From the NCBI GenBank assembly GCA_013360745.1, contig JABWBA010000003.1:41873-105872 (forward strand): a stretch of 64,000 nucleotides of DNA, given 5' to 3'. Made by a program: the position numbers and the translations under genes. Shown one piece after another: positions 43,406 to 52,400 of the stretch (position 1 is the stretch's first letter; every line of letters starts with the position of its first letter). The DNA is from Chthonomonadales bacterium (GTDB taxonomy: Bacteria; Armatimonadota; Chthonomonadetes; Chthonomonadales; CAJBBX01). The notes below the pieces were generated by a model that was not told where the DNA came from, did not search any database, and saw only the letters and a list, made by a program, of their open reading frames with translations.

Positions 43406-44866
43406 TCATGCCCCGGGTCGATCCACCTTATCCCCGGGGCTTTTTCCTGCCTCGCCGCTTTGCGGGCTGGCATCGGGCGCCGGAGTCGCAGCGATCAGGG
43501 TAAGAGCTTGTTCGATCAGGATTTCGCCGGTCATCTCACCCAGGGATACACGTGAGATATAGGTGTAGGCAGGGAAGCTTCGGAAATCCACCTTCGTCAT
43601 GATATATCCGAACGCGTCGTTCGTAAGCCCGAAAACGAGATTATGCTCGCCTCGCATGGCGCGTTTCAGATAGAAGCCGATGTTCGGCAGAGCCTCTCCC
43701 GGAATCGTGAGGACCTGGGAATCGCCAATGGTCAGGCAGTTCATCCTCGTTCGGATCGTTCGTTCATCTCCGTGGGGATACTTCAACGGGGACAACGTCA
43801 CCACCGCCCACAGTTCGGGCGAATCCACCGGAAACGTCACCATTGTCGCGCCGCAATAGACGGTGGGGTTGGTCTGTGCCGGAGCCTTGTCGACGATCCG
43901 GAGGGCCTCATCGGCCATCAGGCCGCCGATGCGCTCACACTCCTCCCATGTCCGCGCATCCTTCCAGTAGCCGCGTAACGGATCCGACGGCTGATCCAGC
44001 AGGCGATTGTCCGCGGTGACCATCCCCCCCTGAGCGCCGTTCATAAACAGAGCCATTCCGCCAGCTTTCGCCTCGATCCGATCGTAGAGAGGGCCGCAGA
44101 GATCGGGACTGAGGATGCCGACCTCACTGCCCAGAACCTCAGGATGGATCGCATAGTTGACGAGCGTCGCGATGCAGGCGCCGCCCCTGGCGTTGCGCAC
44201 CTGAAGGACGGACATGCGGCGATCGTACAGATCCGGCGCGTAGTAGTTGTACGCGATCTTCCCTCTGGCTTCGTCGGTGGCCGTATGGAGGATGGCCGGA
44301 ACAGCTCGTTCGATCGCCTCGTTCGCCGCTTCGGCGGCCAGAACGCAGACCCTTTCCATAAAGGCGAGGTCGCCCGTGTGCCCGCCCTTACCGTCGGGGA
44401 ACGCATAACAGTCCGGCGCGCTGTGGGTATGCGTCGATCCGATGACGATATTGGCCCCGGGTACCTTCGGCACTCGAGCGCGGACCCGTTCGGCGAGTAC
44501 GGAAGGAAATCCGAGGAGATCGAGGCTGATGATCAGAGCCGTTCCGCTGCGGTTGCGCAGATACAGGGCTCTGGCGAATAGATCGCCCCTCTTTTCCTTT
44601 ACGGGATTGGGCATCCCGAGGCCGCCGGAGACAGGCAGCAATGGGTCGGGCGTAATGATCCGTTTGGCGGCGCCCGCGATGAAGCTGGCCTGACCGGCCG
44701 CTGGATCCGCACCGGCCTTCGCTGCAGTCTGGCGCTCGCCTCCGGCCAATGCGGATGCGCCGGAGAACGCGAGGACAGCGCCCGTCGAAAGAGCGCCCTG
44801 CATCAGTTGGCGACGCGATACGCGGGCATCCGGTTCCTGGCTCTCATTCTCACTGCCTGTGATCAT
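43406..44866 (-). CDS. Tat-exported neutral/alkaline ceramidase-family protein
   Basis: The 486-residue protein starts with a twin-arginine signal (VSRRQLMQGALSTGAVLAFSGASALA). The mature part follows the N-terminal domain of neutral ceramidases: AAKRIITPDPLLPVSGG, KEKRGDLFARALYLRNRSGTALIISLDLLGF, VIGSTHTHSAPDCY (zinc ligand region), VNYAIHPEVLGSEVGILSPDLCGPLYDRIE, FMNGAQGGM, and LTIPGEALPNIGF. Classical enzymes hydrolyse ceramide to sphingosine and fatty acid, but related bacterial proteins are numerous and mostly untested. AAGGAGGACACCG precedes the ATG. The C-terminal domain of full-length ceramidases (~650+ residues) is absent. Confidence 0.85.
   Translation of the reverse strand: MITGSENESQEPDARVSRRQLMQGALSTGAVLAFSGASALAGGERQTAAKAGADPAAGQASFIAGAAKRIITPDPLLPVSGGLGMPNPVKEKRGDLFARALYLRNRSGTALIISLDLLGFPSVLAERVRARVPKVPGANIVIGSTHTHSAPDCYAFPDGKGGHTGDLAFMERVCVLAAEAANEAIERAVPAILHTATDEARGKIAYNYYAPDLYDRRMSVLQVRNARGGACIATLVNYAIHPEVLGSEVGILSPDLCGPLYDRIEAKAGGMALFMNGAQGGMVTADNRLLDQPSDPLRGYWKDARTWEECERIGGLMADEALRIVDKAPAQTNPTVYCGATMVTFPVDSPELWAVVTLSPLKYPHGDERTIRTRMNCLTIGDSQVLTIPGEALPNIGFYLKRAMRGEHNLVFGLTNDAFGYIMTKVDFRSFPAYTYISRVSLGEMTGEILIEQALTLIAATPAPDASPQSGEAGKSPGDKVDRPGA
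43410..43445 (+). terminator. Intrinsic terminator for the lysozyme-like gene, inside the convergent gene's 3' end
   Basis: GCCCCGG (43410-43416) pairs with CCGGGGC (43434-43440) around a 17-base loop, followed by TTTTT on the plus strand (43441-43445). It terminates rightward transcription but lies within the last ~13 codons of the minus-strand ceramidase-family ORF, just before its stop at 43406-43408. Confidence 0.75.
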
Positions 44867-44908
44867 CGGTGTCCTCCTTACGCTTCCACAACGGTAGGGC
44901 TCCGCGCC

Positions 44909-46216
44909 CTAGACCGAAGGGATCATACCCTCGGCACGAGCAAGCCGTCGCTTCGCGTGGATGAGATAGACGTACTCCGTCGCGCTTGCCAGGGTTGTGG
45001 CGCCTGCCGCTGAGGCCATCGGATCTGCATGCAGGCCGACGGCGATCACGAGCGTCAGCGCCATCGTCGTCAAGCCAACTACCATGCCGCGATATACCTC
45101 GCGCGTGGTACCCGCACCCATCAGGAGACCGCGGGCCCAGGAGCCCAGAGCGGTAAGGAGCGGAGTCAAGCTGCCGTACGCGATGCCCGAAGCGACGAGC
45201 GGGTAAAGCGCGGACGGCGCTTCCACCACATGCATCAAATAGACCGATAGCGCTGGCGTAACCGCCATTCCGAGGGCAGCTATCGTCCCCAGAGACCCGA
45301 GAAGCCATGCGGTCTGCCGCAAGGGCGCATCCGCCAGGGGCGTCTTGCACTGCGCAACGGTGATCTCCTGATAGGCGATTCCCCCGCCCCGGATCACAAG
45401 CAGCACCATAAACGCTACGGGCCAGGCGGCCAGCGTTTGCGTCGGGCTGGATAGTCGCGCCAGGGCCGCCATGGTCATCGGCTGGGCAAGGAGCATGAGC
45501 AGCGTTGTAGCCGCCAGGGGCAGATGGAACCGAGCGATATCCCGCTGGCTGAGGGTCGACATCGGCGCATCCGATTGATCCACGACGATCCGCCGGAGAA
45601 CCGGTCGGACAAAGAGCGTCGTTACCAAGGCCTCGCCGACCACGGCGGCCATCACCGCGACGCTGGCAACCTGAACCCCACCCAATCGGCCATATCCGAC
45701 AAGCAAGACAGCCGTCCCCACGGCTGTCGTAAGCCGGACTGCCGTCCCGTAGGAGACCAGATGCGTATGACCGTACCGGACGAGGATGCCCTGGTTGAAT
45801 CGGCGCCAGCCTATCGCCGCTGTCCAGAACAGCATCGTGCGCATCGCAGGCCGAGCGGCGGAGACGATGGCCTCGGGTTGCCCCATCAACCGGATCGTGA
45901 TCCAATCGAACAGGGGCGAGAACGCGACCAGCCCCGTCAGCAGCGTGCCCAGACCGCAGAGGGTGAGGGTAAAGCGTCGGATCGCACAGATGGAGCCAGG
46001 ATCCCGGGCGAGCGCCACTGTCGTGCCCAGCAGCATGATCACCGGGCTCTCGATCAGAAGCGACAGGGAGAGCGCCAGGCCCCAGGCCGCGAGATTCAAG
46101 GCCGGATCGGCAAGCCGGCCGATGGCCGCCTGAAATGCCGGGCCTTCGAGCATCATCAACTCGAAGCTCACGGCCAGCGGCAACCATCGGCGCAGTATCA
46201 CGCCGATGCGGGACAT
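44909..46216 (-). CDS. Polytopic MATE/ANKH-like transporter
   Basis: A 435-residue protein with about 12 hydrophobic helices, starting WLPLAVSFELMMLEGPAFQAAIGRLADPALNLAAWGLALSLSLLIESPVIMLLG. The phrase RRFNQGILVRYGHTHLVSYG and the two-half arrangement suggest the MOP flippase superfamily, possibly progressive-ankylosis-like; typical NorM motifs are absent. ATG 46216 is the first sensible start; the 79 upstream codons of the track ORF are polar and unlike a membrane protein. The Shine-Dalgarno is weak. It is 42 bases downstream of the ceramidase-family gene start, on the same strand. Confidence 0.7.
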   Translation of the reverse strand: MSRIGVILRRWLPLAVSFELMMLEGPAFQAAIGRLADPALNLAAWGLALSLSLLIESPVIMLLGTTVALARDPGSICAIRRFTLTLCGLGTLLTGLVAFSPLFDWITIRLMGQPEAIVSAARPAMRTMLFWTAAIGWRRFNQGILVRYGHTHLVSYGTAVRLTTAVGTAVLLVGYGRLGGVQVASVAVMAAVVGEALVTTLFVRPVLRRIVVDQSDAPMSTLSQRDIARFHLPLAATTLLMLLAQPMTMAALARLSSPTQTLAAWPVAFMVLLVIRGGGIAYQEITVAQCKTPLADAPLRQTAWLLGSLGTIAALGMAVTPALSVYLMHVVEAPSALYPLVASGIAYGSLTPLLTALGSWARGLLMGAGTTREVYRGMVVGLTTMALTLVIAVGLHADPMASAAGATTLASATEYVYLIHAKRRLARAEGMIPSV

Positions 46217-46400
46217 GCTTGCATATCGGTGCGTCGAATGTTCGAAGATCGCTAATCGTCCTGAGCCCGTGGGGCCGTTCGAGAGTACCGCATGAACGGC
46301 AACGAACCGTGCCGTCCGCTGTGCGACGATAGGGAACAACGGGTCTGGCAAGAACGTCCGTCCGCGCCGCTGCACTGCTGTTTCGGAAGGAATGTGCGGA

Positions 46401-47900
46401 TCAGGAACCGATCGAAAGCAACCCGTGCATTTGTTCCACGGCGGACTCGACAAGGTCCGGCTCGAGCGGCAATCCCGCCAGGATCAATCGAACCCGACGA
46501 TGCGGGAGCGAGAGTAACGCTGTATGCCCCACGCTGGCCCGGGTCGCCAGACTCATCCATTCCGACCGACGGCAGGGATACGCCAGCGCCACCGTAACAT
46601 CCTCCGACTCGCCTATATGCGCATAGGCTAGTACCTGATGGATATCCGCCCGATGGTGCTCCCGGACGGTCTCGGTCATATCCGACCACCGCGAACGGGT
46701 GAGATCCGACCAGTGCCGCTTGTACTTCGCATCGACGATCACCGTATGGGATCTTCGGCGCCAGATCAGATCCGGCGCCAGCGAGCGTAACGAGCCGGTA
46801 TACGGCGGATCCCACGACACTGGCACCGTCGTCTCGTGGCGCCGGGCCACCTGGACGGTTCCGCCGGCGCGTGACGCCAATCGACAGAGCAGCATCTCCA
46901 CCCACGACTCCCAGAAGACCTCCATGGGCATGGACCACGGCAGACCGCGCAGATCGCTCTGACCGGCCAGGCCGCGCTCGTGAATGGTCCAATCCATAGC
47001 CTCCACGCCATCCGTGATCACCTGCGTTTTGAGCGGCGATCGGAGCCATTGATCGAGCTGCATCGGTGTCGGACATCGAGGCGGAATATGGGCGACGCGG
47101 CTCAAGAGCGATTGACAGAGCCCGTGCAGCTCGTTGATCACCGCGCTATCGGAGGCAGAACCTCCAAGAGAGACGAGCTGGCGCCGCAGGACATAATGGA
47201 TCGCGGCAAGCAGGCCTTGATCGTCGTCCAGATACGGAAAACGGCAGGGAATGCGATCGGGCCGGCCTCGAGCGAGGTGTCGCCCGGCATAGGCTGCCCA
47301 TCGAACCTGTCCATGCGGCGTGTTCAGGACATCGCTCCGCATGTCAAAACGCCGATCCAGCGCCTGCAGCATCGCTGAGACACGCCCCAGCACCGTGCTC
47401 GCCAACAGCCACGGCGGTACGTCACGTGCGGAGTACGGAAGCGGCGCATGGCGCAGAATCGCCGGGATCACACGCCAGCCGCTCATCGCCATCGCCGGTC
47501 CGATGCCGGACCATGTGAACCTGGGCTCTACGAGCAAACCGAGGTCATCCTGCCCTGTAAGCGGACTCCGAAGCGGAACTGCGCCGACAACTCCGGAGGA
47601 TGTGAACCGGATCGTCACCGAGCGCTCGGCCCAACCGAGCGCTGCGCTCACACCGAGATCCGATAGCCGCGAATGGTTGAGCTCCACCATATGGGCGGCG
47701 ATCTCCGGCAAACTGGATGGGCTCATCTGCCTGCGGCCGAGGCCGAGCAGCCGCTCCACGCTCGAATCCCGAACCGAGCAATCGGACATTCTCACGACAC
47801 CGCCCGTTCGCACCGCATCCCGCGGCAGGGGAATCGAGCCGCGGATGGCCGAGGCGCGACGCCGGCCCGACGATCTTACTGCCACTGGTATTCCAACCAT
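46401..47900 (-). CDS. McrC-type subunit with PD-(D/E)xK nuclease domain
   Basis: The 499-residue protein has an N-terminal beta-rich region containing GVVGAVPLRSPLTGQDDLGLLVEPRFTWSGIGPAMAMSGWRV, typical of McrC-like proteins. A helical middle follows, and then a C-terminal nuclease core SLAPDLIWRRRSHTVIVDAKYKRHW, where D (~377) and D-A-K (~392) form the PD-(D/E)xK site. McrC is the endonuclease and GTPase-stimulating subunit of McrBC-type modification-dependent restriction. Its 5' end overlaps the McrB-like gene by 25 bases; the Met 37 codons in (MSDCSVRD) is an alternative start. Confidence 0.88.
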   Translation of the reverse strand: MVGIPVAVRSSGRRRASAIRGSIPLPRDAVRTGGVVRMSDCSVRDSSVERLLGLGRRQMSPSSLPEIAAHMVELNHSRLSDLGVSAALGWAERSVTIRFTSSGVVGAVPLRSPLTGQDDLGLLVEPRFTWSGIGPAMAMSGWRVIPAILRHAPLPYSARDVPPWLLASTVLGRVSAMLQALDRRFDMRSDVLNTPHGQVRWAAYAGRHLARGRPDRIPCRFPYLDDDQGLLAAIHYVLRRQLVSLGGSASDSAVINELHGLCQSLLSRVAHIPPRCPTPMQLDQWLRSPLKTQVITDGVEAMDWTIHERGLAGQSDLRGLPWSMPMEVFWESWVEMLLCRLASRAGGTVQVARRHETTVPVSWDPPYTGSLRSLAPDLIWRRRSHTVIVDAKYKRHWSDLTRSRWSDMTETVREHHRADIHQVLAYAHIGESEDVTVALAYPCRRSEWMSLATRASVGHTALLSLPHRRVRLILAGLPLEPDLVESAVEQMHGLLSIGS

Positions 47901-49348
47901 TGGATGTAGGCGCGCACCTCCGCAGCGAAACCCGCAACGTAGCCCTGGGCGAGATACTCGCGCAGTAACGGTATCAGCGAGTATCGGAGCGTATTCCCAA
48001 ACTCTCGTTCGGAGGTTGCCATAAAGTAGGAGTGGCCTGGGATCAAGCTGAAGGCGTCGTCGGTGGCGTGCTCAATGAAGATGCTCAGCAGCCGTTGGAA
48101 CGCCTCGGGCGCGAGCGGGGTGACCTCGTCCGTTACCAGATCCAGCTGTGGCCACATGTCGAGAAATGCGAACCTGCGGCGGACCGCGACATCGACGATG
48201 GCAATACTCCGGTCCGCTGTGTTCATCGTACCGAGGATATAGAGGTTCTCGGGCATGGATACCAGCGAGCTTCCGATCTCTGAATAGTCGTGTTCCAGCC
48301 GCACCTCCCGAGAATGGTCGCGCCGCGGCTCGAGGAGCACGATGGCCTCGCCGAGCGCCTTAGCCAGATCGGCGCGGTTGATCTCGTCGATCCCGAGTAG
48401 ATATTCGGCCGACGGATTGGCCCGGGCGGCTGAGATCGCCTGCAGCAGCGCACCGCCCCGAGGCGCAAACGATAGTCCGACTGTTCCGGCGCTCGGCGTT
48501 GGCGCGAGACCTCCGACGAACGATTCATAGGTGGTGTTTGCGTGAAACTGAACGATGGACGATGAGCCGCGGAAACGGCTGTGGGCCAGGTTATATAAGG
48601 CGCGCGTTTTGCCCGTTCCAGGAGGCCCCTGCAGGATGACGTATCGATGCGTATCGAGCGCCGAAGCGATCTCGTCCCGCTCCATCGGCGGGAGCAGACA
48701 CGCAAGCCAGGCCCGCTGGCGAGCCGCTGAGGACGACAGGAAGCTTGCGAGCGGCGATACGCCACGCTCGCCGAACATCAGATCGATGATCGCCTCCAGC
48801 CCCTCCCGTGTTCGATCCCGGTCCGGCGTGGGAGCGAACAACAGGTACATGACCGCCCCGTACCGATCCAGCGCGGGCAGGTAGGGCTCATAGGATCGAT
48901 TCTCTCGCACGGTACGGGGCAGGGGCTCCTCACATCGCGTCGGATCCACCTTGGCCCATGCCACATCAGCCCGATGCGTTTGGTTCAACCATTGGGCCAG
49001 GGCCTGGCATTTGCGGGCGTGGCCAGGCTTACCAAGGATCGGCGCGTCGGGGCCGGTGCCGTCTGTCCCGACCAGCAGCCCCACCAGCGCGGGAGCGGTA
49101 GGCGAGGGAAAGAGGACGAAGGACATGCCCCGATACGCGCCGGAGGTTGGATTGTCCGGATGGATGATCGCGGCGAACGCCACACCGTCTTCGATCCTGG
49201 GTGAACGAACGGTTACGATCTTATCGGCGCTCTGCCGAAACCGTCCGCCAGCTGCCCACAGGCTTCCAAGAACATCCGCTGCCTCCGAATGCCACGCCGC
49301 TCGCGGGTAGGGACGATAAAGGAAATCCGTCAGCGCCTCGAGGCTCAT
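47876..49348 (-). CDS. McrB-like AAA+ GTPase with unrecognised N-terminal domain
   Basis: The AAA+ core has Walker A LQGPPGTGKTRALY (~240), VQFHANTTYESFVGGLAP, Walker B YLLGIDEINRADLAKALGEAIVLLE, and the GTPase-specific signature ILGTMNTADRSIAIVDVAVRRRFAF (~372). These identify an McrB-type motor, which in known systems hydrolyses GTP to translocate DNA. The first ~190 residues are the presumed target-recognition domain, and do not look like the DUF3578-type domain of E. coli McrB (MSLEALTDFLYRPYPRAAWHSEAADVLG...). A strong Shine-Dalgarno (GGAGGAACGGAGAC) marks ATG 49348. The McrC-type gene follows, overlapping by 25 bases. Confidence 0.88.
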   Translation of the reverse strand: MSLEALTDFLYRPYPRAAWHSEAADVLGSLWAAGGRFRQSADKIVTVRSPRIEDGVAFAAIIHPDNPTSGAYRGMSFVLFPSPTAPALVGLLVGTDGTGPDAPILGKPGHARKCQALAQWLNQTHRADVAWAKVDPTRCEEPLPRTVRENRSYEPYLPALDRYGAVMYLLFAPTPDRDRTREGLEAIIDLMFGERGVSPLASFLSSSAARQRAWLACLLPPMERDEIASALDTHRYVILQGPPGTGKTRALYNLAHSRFRGSSSIVQFHANTTYESFVGGLAPTPSAGTVGLSFAPRGGALLQAISAARANPSAEYLLGIDEINRADLAKALGEAIVLLEPRRDHSREVRLEHDYSEIGSSLVSMPENLYILGTMNTADRSIAIVDVAVRRRFAFLDMWPQLDLVTDEVTPLAPEAFQRLLSIFIEHATDDAFSLIPGHSYFMATSEREFGNTLRYSLIPLLREYLAQGYVAGFAAEVRAYIQWLEYQWQ

Positions 49349-49486
49349 GTCTCCGTTCCTCCGAATACCCGCACTATTCCAGGAGCCAGGAAGGCAATCC
49401 TGCCGGACGAATCCCCGCCGCTACTACAGGAATCGCAGGACGAATGTCGAAACGGTCTCTCGACATGGAGCAAGGAGGAACCAACC

Positions 49487-52400
49487 ATGCCACGTGAGTG
49501 TGACTGCGCCGGCGGTAACTGCAAACCGACAGCCGATATTACGCGGAGGCAGTTCGTTGCGTTCGTGGGCGCCGGAGCCGCGACCGTCTCGATGAAACCG
49601 GATCAGCCGGAGGCCGAGCAGTTCGCAGCCGCTCCGGCCGATCTGGCGACATGGAAAGCCGATCTGGAGAGTGCTGGCAAACCGCGGACCTACAGTTCCG
49701 ATCGTAATACCGACGCGCGGCTGCACCTAGGCGGCATAGGCACCGGCAACATCGAGATCGGCGTCGACGGCCAGCTCACCACATGGCAGTTGTTCAATAC
49801 TCTGCGGGACGGAGAGGTCCCCTTCTACTTTGCCGCGCGTTGCGGGGGCGTGTTCCGGCTGCTGCAGACGAAGGGCGGGCCTGATTGGCCCGGAGTGCAG
49901 CGGATCACCATGCGGGGCGAATACCCGTTCGCCTATCTCAACTACGAGGACCCCGACCTGCCGGTCCAGATTGAGCTCGAATCGTTCACGCCCTTCGCGC
50001 CGCTGGAGACCGACCTTTCCTCGATACCAACCGCGATGTTCGTCTTCCGAGTCCACAATCCAACGGCTGCAACTCAGAGGGTGGCGCTGGCGGCGTTCAT
50101 GCAGAACCCCGTCGGATATGAGGCCGCCGGGCAACCTTCGGGGAACCGTCACGAATACTATGGCGGCAACGTCAACCGGGTCCGGTCGGAAGGGCGGGCC
50201 GCTGTCCTCCATATGGGCGCCCGGATCGGCAAGGCCCCGACGCTCGATCGAGACATCCGGATATGCACCAACCTCGATCTTGGAGCGCTGAACTACCCGT
50301 TCAACGATCGCCCGGAACGACTGACGCTCGCGCGGCTTGACGCCATCGCGGCCGCGGGTTCCGACCCCGCCACGACCCTGATCTGGATGGAGGATGCCCC
50401 GGCCGATCTGCCCGCCGAACGCCTGCGCGACGCCGCATCGGCGGTTCGAAACGGGGCAACCCTCGTCCTATCCGGATCCGACGCCCCGCTTCTTCGCGCT
50501 TACGGTTACGCTTCAGGCGGCCGCGATCTCGACACCGCCGAAGTACGGCCGCCGATCCGTTTCGATGATTTCGAGTCGGGCTACGATGGCTGGACCGTCG
50601 AGGGCGCGGCGTTCGGTACTGAACCGGCCCGCGGTACGTTGCCGGGTCAGCAGCGGGTGAGCGGATTCGGCGGTAAGGGACTCGTGAACTCGTTCCGACA
50701 GGGGGATGAAACGACAGGACGGATGATCAGTCGGCCGTTTACCATCGAACGACGCTACATCCGATTCCTGATCGGTGGGGGCGCCTCAGCCCAGACACAG
50801 ATCCGACTCGTCCTCGGTGACCGAATCGTGCGAAGCGCTTCCGGCGCCAACGACGAGCGGCTTCTGCCCGCCTCGTGGGATGTAGCGGAGTTCGTGGGTC
50901 GCGAAGCGCGATTGCATATCGTCGATGAAGCGACCGGCCCGTGGGGCCATATCAACGTCGACAACATCGAGTTTGCCGATACGCCCGGCGATATCGATAC
51001 TCTGAAGGCGCTGGAGGAGCTTCTGCCCGCCCGCTTCGGCCAGATCAAGACCGGAGCCGTAAATCCCATCACGGGAAAGCGTCCCGTAGAGTACACTGCC
51101 CTCACGCTCACAGACGGCTCAACGATGATGCGGCTCTCCGGTGGACCTGCCGCCATCGTCAAGCCGATGGGCAAGGGGAAGGTCGTCCTATATCAGGGTG
51201 GCCTGCTCGGCCAATCTCACCTGGGATTGGTGCGTCAGCGCCAGCGCGCATATCAGTTGCTATGCTCGCTAGTCGATGCGCGGTATTCCGCCCCCGCAGG
51301 ACTGCATCCAGGCAGTCCAGGCGCCGGCGAATTGGAACTCGCAGCGCTTCGTTCCGGCTCAACCGTGCTGCCCGGCTTCACCGATTGGCAGGCCGTATCG
51401 AACGCATTGAGCGCCACCGGCGGATTCAAGACCAGCGCTGGTTCCCCCACCCCTCCGACGCCTGAAGGCGAAACGATCAATGGAGCTATCGCATCGACTG
51501 TTGTGCTGCAACCCGGACAGACCGTCGAGATTCCCTTCGCCCTGACGTGGCGGTATCCCAACAGCTATACAAGACAGGGTGTTCCTCTCGGCAATCACTA
51601 CGCTCGGCAATATCCCTCGGTTCAGGCAGTGACGCGGGCGGTCGTGACACAGTTCAACAAACTGCGTCAGACATCCGAGACGTTTCGCAAGACGTTCTAC
51701 GACAGCACCCTGCCCTACTGGCTGCTCGATTGCGTCACAGCCAACGCCGCCATCATCCGTCATATCGGTATCGTTTTCCGTCCCGGCAACGGTGATGTCC
51801 ACGGCTGGGAGGGCTCGAACGGATGCTGCCAGCCAACCTGTACGCATGTGTGGGGCTATGAACAGACACTGGCCAGCTTTTTCCCGGATCTGGAACGAAT
51901 CATGCGCCGCCTCGACTTCATGCATCAGCAGCGCGAGGATGGCGGCGTGAACAACCGAATGGAAGTGCCGTCACCGCCCCGCCCCACCGGAGAGCAACCC
52001 TTCGCGGATGGTCACGCCAGCTGCATTCTCAAGGCCTACAGAGAAGCCCGCAATACGACGGACGAGAGCTTCTTCCGGGTCTACTGGCCGCATATCAAGC
52101 GCGCAGTCGAGTATCTCATCGGCCGAGACGCCGCAACGAGCGGCGGCAAGCCAGACGGAACGCTGGAAGATGATCAATGGAACACTTATGATCAGCCTCT
52201 CCATGGGGTAACCACGTTCATCAGCGGCTACTACCTCGCGGCTCTCCGTGCCGGGGAGGAATGGGCCAAACGCGTAGGCGATACGGAAACCGCCCGGCGC
52301 TTTCGTCAGATCTTTGAGCTCGGGCAGCAGAAACTCGTCGACCTCTGTTGGGATGGCGAGTACTTCCGCCAGCATCTCCCGGGCTACGAGAAGTTGCCCG

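Noticed and set aside
44850-46187. 445-codon minus-strand ORF (MVAAGRELRV...) overlapping the MATE/ANKH-like gene in another frame
   Set aside because: The alternative frame gives the transporter with about 12 hydrophobic helices; this one is Gly/Arg-rich low-complexity translation of the same DNA.
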